This document shows, one piece after another, positions 59,023 to 64,000 of a stretch of 64,000 bases of DNA. Every line of letters begins with the position of its first letter. Position 1 is the first letter of the stretch. The translations under genes and the position numbers were made by a program. The notes beneath the pieces are model-generated. The model was given only the letters and a program-made list of their open reading frames with translations. It made no database searches and had not been told where the DNA came from. The DNA is from an uncultured SAR116 cluster alpha proteobacterium (GTDB taxonomy: Bacteria; Pseudomonadota; Alphaproteobacteria; Puniceispirillales; Marisalimonadaceae), in the NCBI GenBank assembly GCA_902615325.1, contig CACMOJ010000002.1, positions 1 to 64,000 of the forward strand, given 5' to 3'.

Positions 59023-60207
59023 ATGAAAAAGAAAAAAATACAAAAAATCGACACAATTGCAGCACATGCTGGATTAAAACCTGAAGAAAACCATGGTATA
59101 GTTAATCCACCTGTTTATCATGCAAGTACTATACTTTCCTCTTCTATGAAAGACTATAAAGATAGAACTGGAAAAAAATATACATATGGAAGAAATGGTA
59201 CACCAACATCTGAAGCATTAGAAAAAGCTATCTGCGATCTATATGACGCAGATGGTTGCGTTTTAGCCCCTTCTGGCATGTCAGCAATTACAAATAGCTT
59301 TATGGGCGTTTTAAAGTCATTTGATCATGCTTTAATACCTGACTGTGTATATGGTTCTGCAAGAAGGTTTATTGAAGAAGAGTTTCAAAGATTTCAAATA
59401 GAATATGATTTTTATGATTCAAGAAATCTATCTTATTTAGAAAGTAAAATTAAAAATAACACGAAAGTTATATATTTAGAAAGTCCAGGAAGTTATACAT
59501 TTGAAATAATAGATATTAATAAAATAGTAAAATTATCAAAGAAGTACAAAATTACTACAATTATTGATAACACATGGGGAACAGCACTATATTTTAATGC
59601 CCTCAAATTTGGTGTCGATATTGTTGTTGAAGCAATAACAAAATATATTGGTGGTCATTCAGACGTTATGATGGGTGTAACCGTATGTAATAAAAAACAT
59701 CTGAACTCAATAATTAGATGGAAAAGAAACTCTGGACAATGTGTTGGCCCAGATGATGTTTTTTTAGCCTTGAGAGGATTGAGAACCCTGCCATTAAGAC
59801 TAGAAAAATCTCAAAAAAACTCTATTACACTAGCAAAATTTTTAAGCAATCAAAAAGAAGTTAAAAAAGTTTACCATCCTGCTTTAAAAGAACATCCTGA
59901 TCATAAATTATGGAAGAGAGATTTTAGTGGTGCGTGTGGTATATTTGGTATTGAATTTGAAGATTATGTAACAATTAAGATGGCTGAATTTTTTGCGGAT
60001 AATTGTTTTTTATTTGGAAAAGGAGCTTCTTGGGGTGGTTACGAAAGCTTAATGACAATGACTGATGTAAAATCCAACAGAACAATTAATACAAGTTTTG
60101 TACCTAAAGGAGAATATTTAAGAATTTATGTTGGAATTGAAAATATAGATGATATTCTAGATGATGTAACAAATTCATTTACAAAGATGAGAAAAAAATT
60201 CAAATAA
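59023..60207 (+). CDS. metC: Cystathionine beta-lyase
   Basis: PPVYHASTIL; YGRNGTPTSEALE; IIDNTWGTALYFNALKFGVDIVVEAITKYIGGHSD; ASWGGYESL. Confidence 0.93.
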   Translation: MKKKKIQKIDTIAAHAGLKPEENHGIVNPPVYHASTILSSSMKDYKDRTGKKYTYGRNGTPTSEALEKAICDLYDADGCVLAPSGMSAITNSFMGVLKSFDHALIPDCVYGSARRFIEEEFQRFQIEYDFYDSRNLSYLESKIKNNTKVIYLESPGSYTFEIIDINKIVKLSKKYKITTIIDNTWGTALYFNALKFGVDIVVEAITKYIGGHSDVMMGVTVCNKKHLNSIIRWKRNSGQCVGPDDVFLALRGLRTLPLRLEKSQKNSITLAKFLSNQKEVKKVYHPALKEHPDHKLWKRDFSGACGIFGIEFEDYVTIKMAEFFADNCFLFGKGASWGGYESLMTMTDVKSNRTINTSFVPKGEYLRIYVGIENIDDILDDVTNSFTKMRKKFK

Positions 60208-61084
60208 GAGCCTCTTCACCTTCAATTGTAGTTCTTCTCATATCCCTTGTTTCATTAACATCATCAAAAGATCTTACACGATGCATTGTTTGACGATTAT
60301 CCCACATGATTAAATCATTAACTTTCCATTTATGTACATACTTAAATTTTTTTTGAGTTGCATATTCAATTAAATCATCCACAAAACACATTGCATCGGG
60401 TCTAAGCCATCCTTTGATTTTTCCAATATGACTTGATAAATATATTGATTTTCTATTATTTTCTTTAATTTTTCTAACCATTGGTTGAAGTACTGGTTTA
60501 AAGTTTTTAATTTCGCTTTTTGATAATTCTTTTTCCATATCAAACCCAAGTCTTTGCCTTGAGTAAATTAATGAATGTTCACAATATAAATTTTCAATTT
60601 TATTTCTGATGTCATCATAAAGGTTTTCATAAGCTAATCTCATGTCGGAAAATTCTGTATTTCCACCTTTTTTTACAATTGTTTTCGAGGATAACAAAGA
60701 ATATTTTGCGGGTATTTTTTTAAATGAACTATCTGAATGCCATAAACGATTACCTAAATTAAAAATTCTTCTGGGATCATTTTTTTTAAATACATTTGAT
60801 TTTTTATCAATATTTGAAACATCAGCCAATTTTTTAGATAACCTACGATCACTGTCTTTTGTTATATTAGATTTTTTTCCGGAATACTCTATATTTCCAA
60901 AGTATTCAGAAAAATTAACTTGCTCGTCATCAGTCAATGATTGATTTCTAAATACAAGCACACCAAATTTATCTATACTTTTTTGCAGTGTGTCAATTTC
61001 ACTTGTGTTTAATTTATCCTTTAAATTGATATCACTTACAAAAGCAACAAATTCACTATTTTTTTTTAATGGTTTAATTTTCAT
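60200..61084 (-). CDS. TauD/TfdA-family Fe(II)/2-oxoglutarate dioxygenase
   Basis: GVLVFRNQSLTDDEQVNFSEYFG; LWHSDSSFKKIPAKYSLLSS (HxD); LIMWDNRQTMHRV. Confidence 0.9.
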   Translation of the reverse strand: MKIKPLKKNSEFVAFVSDINLKDKLNTSEIDTLQKSIDKFGVLVFRNQSLTDDEQVNFSEYFGNIEYSGKKSNITKDSDRRLSKKLADVSNIDKKSNVFKKNDPRRIFNLGNRLWHSDSSFKKIPAKYSLLSSKTIVKKGGNTEFSDMRLAYENLYDDIRNKIENLYCEHSLIYSRQRLGFDMEKELSKSEIKNFKPVLQPMVRKIKENNRKSIYLSSHIGKIKGWLRPDAMCFVDDLIEYATQKKFKYVHKWKVNDLIMWDNRQTMHRVRSFDDVNETRDMRRTTIEGEEALI

Positions 61085-61128
61085 ATAAGTTATCTTATGT
61101 TTTTGCTAAATTACTTAAAAGGAAAAAA

Positions 61129-61599
61129 ATGAAAAATTTAATATTATTTTTAATTTTAATGGTTTTAGCAAAGTTTGCTTATGCGAAAGAGAACTTAGTA
61201 CTTAAAGGATATTGGTTTGAATGTGAATTTTCTGAAAAAACAGTTCCACCAAAAGATGAATGTAAAATGCTTGATGACGATGGTTTTAACTTTAAAGGAA
61301 ATGTTGCTATAAATATAAAAAATATTTCAAGTAAAGAAACTAAATGTAAAAAAAATAAAATTGGACAATGTTTTCAATCAAATACTAAATCTATAAATGT
61401 TACAGTGGGTAGATCTGATCAAGTCAAGTTTCAAGATTCAAACTTAATTTTAACTTTTTTAGGTTGCAGTCAGAAATTCAAACTTAAAAATTATATAAAT
61501 TTCATAGAAGCAACGCCTGATAAAAAGAAATGTTTTTGGACTGGGAAAAGACATTTTTATTTAAAAAAATTCGATGGATCAGTTAATATTATTGAGTAA
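61129..61599 (+). CDS. Hypothetical secreted protein (signal peptide)
   Basis: MKNLILFLILMVLAKFAYAKENL; intact ORF with upstream AGGAAAAAA. Confidence 0.65.
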   Translation: MKNLILFLILMVLAKFAYAKENLVLKGYWFECEFSEKTVPPKDECKMLDDDGFNFKGNVAINIKNISSKETKCKKNKIGQCFQSNTKSINVTVGRSDQVKFQDSNLILTFLGCSQKFKLKNYINFIEATPDKKKCFWTGKRHFYLKKFDGSVNIIE

Positions 61600-61601
61600 T
61601 T

Positions 61602-62036
61602 ATGAACTTGTTTAATATAATAAAATTTGGCCTAATCTTTATTCTTTTAAGCTTTTTATCTATTTTATTTAATATTGTAATGGGCTTTATTGGTATTCAA
61701 TTTTTTTATGGAACTATAGTTGCTCTTTTAATCACTATAATTTCAATTTACTTTAAAGTCATACTGCCGTTGTATATAGGATCATTTTTTGGAATGACAC
61801 ATGTTCTAGAATGGCACTGGTTAATAGCAACATTGATTTGTTTGCCAGGATTACTTTTCATTACTCCAAACCTATTCAAAAAAGTATTTAATATCAACAC
61901 CCTAAGATCACGCAATAACTTTGATTTTAAAAGTAATGATAATTCAAATTTTAAACATACAATGAAAACAAATGTTAAAAATGAAGACATTATTGAAGGT
62001 GATTATGAAGTGATTAAAGATGAAGATAAAAAATAA
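61602..62036 (+). CDS. Hypothetical membrane protein with acidic C-terminal tail
   Basis: About three TM segments; tail NVKNEDIIEGDYEVIKDEDKK. Confidence 0.65.
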   Translation: MNLFNIIKFGLIFILLSFLSILFNIVMGFIGIQFFYGTIVALLITIISIYFKVILPLYIGSFFGMTHVLEWHWLIATLICLPGLLFITPNLFKKVFNINTLRSRNNFDFKSNDNSNFKHTMKTNVKNEDIIEGDYEVIKDEDKK

Positions 62037-62433
62037 AATAATAATCATAACTACTACTTTTTTTCTTTTTTCAGTAAACATTGCAAAGTCTTATGAAGTT
62101 ACACTGCCAAATTTTGGATTCATTTGTATCAATAAAATAAATAATGAAAAATTCGAGTTTATTTTTTCACGAAATAATAACGATACCTCAGATATAGTTT
62201 TTCGAAGAATAGATGGTAAGTTTAAATATATTGGAAATGTCCTTGCGCAAAAAAGCGGTTCTTATGTTTTATGGGAAGACAAAAGTTTTTATAAAACTAC
62301 AGACTTTGCATGGAATTTAGATAAAGTAACTTCAACTTTATCACCAATAATACTTAGCGTTGGATTAGACATTGAAGATAAAAGCAAAATACCAACCAAG
62401 ATGACTTGTAATAGTAGAAGTATATATTACTAA
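62020..62433 (+). CDS. Hypothetical secreted protein
   Basis: Signal-peptide-like N-terminus; overlaps the preceding gene by 17 bp. Confidence 0.6.
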   Translation: MKIKNKIIIITTTFFLFSVNIAKSYEVTLPNFGFICINKINNEKFEFIFSRNNNDTSDIVFRRIDGKFKYIGNVLAQKSGSYVLWEDKSFYKTTDFAWNLDKVTSTLSPIILSVGLDIEDKSKIPTKMTCNSRSIYY

Positions 62434-62493
62434 ACTTTTAAATAAGATATTATATCTTGTATTTAGATTAGCTTTGAATTAAGAATTAAATGT

Positions 62494-62570
62494 GGGCCAG
62501 TAGCTCAGCTGGATAGAGCAATTGCCTTCTAAGCAATAGGTCAGGGGTTCGAATCCTCTCTGGCTCACCA
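62494..62570 (+). tRNA. tRNA-Arg (TCT)
   Basis: GGGCCAGTAGCTCAGCTGGATAGAGCAATTGCCTTCTAAGCAATAGGTCAGGGGTTCGAATCCTCTCTGGCTCACCA; loop CTTCTAA. Confidence 0.96.
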
Positions 62571-62587
62571 CTTTTGAAAGGATTTTT

Positions 62588-62953
62588 ATGACTAAATATA
62601 AATATAAAATAGTTATATCTATTATAATATGTTCTTTTTTGATTTCATGTTCAAAATCTTCAAAAGAAATTGTTGGTCTTTACGTGTCTCCTCTTCAATA
62701 TGCAGATTACTCATGTGATCAAATCAAAAGTGAAATGATGAGAGTTTCGACAAAAGTAAAATCATTAACTGGAGAATTAGACGAAAATAAAGAAAATGAT
62801 CAAATGATCACTGGTGCAGGTTTAATTCTATTTTGGCCTGCACTTTTCTTTATTGGAGGAACAAAAGAACAAGAGGCAGAATATGCTAGGCTTAAAGGTG
62901 AATATGAAGCTCTTGATAAAGTGGCAATTCAAAAAAATTGTCTTGTGAGATAG
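62588..62953 (+). CDS. Small putative lipoprotein
   Basis: Lipobox FLISCSK; central hydrophobic segment MITGAGLILFWPALFFIGG between charged helices. Confidence 0.65.
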   Translation: MTKYKYKIVISIIICSFLISCSKSSKEIVGLYVSPLQYADYSCDQIKSEMMRVSTKVKSLTGELDENKENDQMITGAGLILFWPALFFIGGTKEQEAEYARLKGEYEALDKVAIQKNCLVR

Positions 62954-63041
62954 TTTATTAAATTACTAATAACAAAATTACTTCATATTAAGTATATTTA
63001 AATAGCATAATTTCTTTTGTTTAGAATGATATATTACTATT

Positions 63042-63359
63042 TCAATGAGACCAAAGTCCTTTTCTTTTGAAATCAAAGTTATCTGCGTAAGATTTTGGTT
63101 TAATTTTTCTAGTATTATTATTTAAAATTCTATATTTCAATGAATGAAGTTCCGCATAATCAATTGCTTCTTCTTTTGAATCAAATTTTAAATTTATTTG
63201 CTTTGCAGTATCGTCACTTCCAGACCAACCCATCAATGGATCTAAATTAGTTTTAGAATAACTTATATATTTTAAAATCCAAAATTTATTTGTCGCCAAA
63301 CCTGACTGCATTGCAGACTTAGTTGGTTTATAAATAATTACATCTATATTATTTGACAT
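63042..63359 (-). CDS. ETC complex I subunit (NDUFS4-like) domain protein
   Basis: YKPTKSAMQSGLATNKFWILKY; DPLMGWSGSDDTAKQINLKFDSKEEAIDYAE; C-terminal FKRKGLWSH. Confidence 0.87.
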   Translation of the reverse strand: MSNNIDVIIYKPTKSAMQSGLATNKFWILKYISYSKTNLDPLMGWSGSDDTAKQINLKFDSKEEAIDYAELHSLKYRILNNNTRKIKPKSYADNFDFKRKGLWSH

Positions 63360-63400
63360 AATAAAAACATATAAAAAATAATTTAAATTTCAAGTAAAGA

Positions 63401-64000
63401 TTAACCATTTATAGAATATCCGCCATCAACTGGAATTGCAGTACCTGTAATGAAATTAGATGCTTCTGATGCTAAAAAAACAGCAATACCACCTAAATCA
63501 TCAGGATCTCCCCATCTTCCTAAAGGTGTGCGCTCTGTAACTTTTTTTTCTAAGCCAGGAATATCTAAACGCGCTTGTTTTGTTAACTCTGTATCAATGT
63601 ACCCAGGTAAGACAGCATTAACTTGAATATTTTTTGGCGCCCATGTATTAGCAAAACTTTTAGTAAGCTGTACCACCCCTCCTTTACTTGCTGAGTATGC
63701 ACTGCCTAATGGAGCTCCAAACAAAGAATGCATTGATCCAATGTTAATAATTTTTCCAGATTTATTTTTAATAAAATGCTCGTAGCAAGCTTTTGAACAA
63801 ATAAACATACTGACAAGATTCGTATTAATAATTGATGTCCACTCTTTTAATGAATATTCTTCAGGCCTTTTTCTAATATTTGTTCCAGCATTATTTACTA
63901 AAATATCTATTTTTTGAAATTTATCTACAACTTGATTAACCATATTTTGACAAGAAAGTTCGTCATCGACATCAACTTCAATAGCCATTGCATTAATATT
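63401..64000 (-). CDS. SDR-family oxidoreductase, partial (frame continues beyond the right window edge)
   Basis: DILVNNAGTNIRK, YSASKGGVVQLTKSFANTWAPKNIQVNAVLPGYIDTEL, VDGGYSING; frame open to 64000 so the 63988 ATG is internal. Confidence 0.9.
   Translation of the reverse strand, partial: NINAMAIEVDVDDELSCQNMVNQVVDKFQKIDILVNNAGTNIRKRPEEYSLKEWTSIINTNLVSMFICSKACYEHFIKNKSGKIINIGSMHSLFGAPLGSAYSASKGGVVQLTKSFANTWAPKNIQVNAVLPGYIDTELTKQARLDIPGLEKKVTERTPLGRWGDPDDLGGIAVFLASEASNFITGTAIPVDGGYSING

Noticed and set aside
1-64000. Mobile elements, prophage, toxin-antitoxin, restriction-modification or classic defence systems
   Set aside because: No transposase, integrase, phage structural, nuclease/methylase or TA-like proteins recognised; MTases present are PCMT-like.

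Overview
The window is a gene-dense, AT-rich bacterial chromosome segment, most likely from a streamlined marine alphaproteobacterium. That placement is inferred from the yajC-secD-secF-Mth938 order, the aapJQMP transporter, an NDUFS4-like complex I subunit and many TRAP genes. No IS elements, phage genes, CRISPR arrays or rRNA were recognised. Contents in order: (i) 0-7.5 kb, a compact zinc-homeostasis island: zrgA/DUF2796 with an ABC ATPase, DUF1826, an 87-aa CHEPNCPP protein, a WD40 protein, a COG0523 GTPase, a Zur, znuA, and divergent znuC-znuB with a second Zur. Three palindromes in it share a TGTTA-N5-TWACA core. (ii) 7.5-18.7 kb, two TRAP systems plus assorted metabolic genes, including two small genes missing from the ORF track (a 40-aa membrane protein and a 57-aa DUF1289 protein). 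(iii) 18.8-49.4 kb, housekeeping: tRNA-Lys, coaD, gyrA, ssb, uvrA, trmFO, secDF/yajC, nlpD-like, pcm, surE, serS, tatABC, scpAB, argS, dgt, erpA, xthA, an IlvD/Edd-family enzyme, valS, a tolC-like gene and a second PCMT-like gene. (iv) 49.5-52.9 kb, an NDH-SelD fusion plus selU/mnmH between tRNA-Cys and tRNA-Asn. (v) 52.9-61 kb, cysK, sseA, aapPMQ-J, metC and a TauD-family gene. (vi) 61-64 kb, uncharacterised small secreted or membrane proteins, tRNA-Arg, an NDUFS4-like gene and a partial SDR. The best candidate for an under-described system is the zinc island, specifically the translationally coupled GTPase-WD40-87aa-DUF1826 block with two divergent Zur paralogues. All family calls are by eye from protein motifs; no searches were run.
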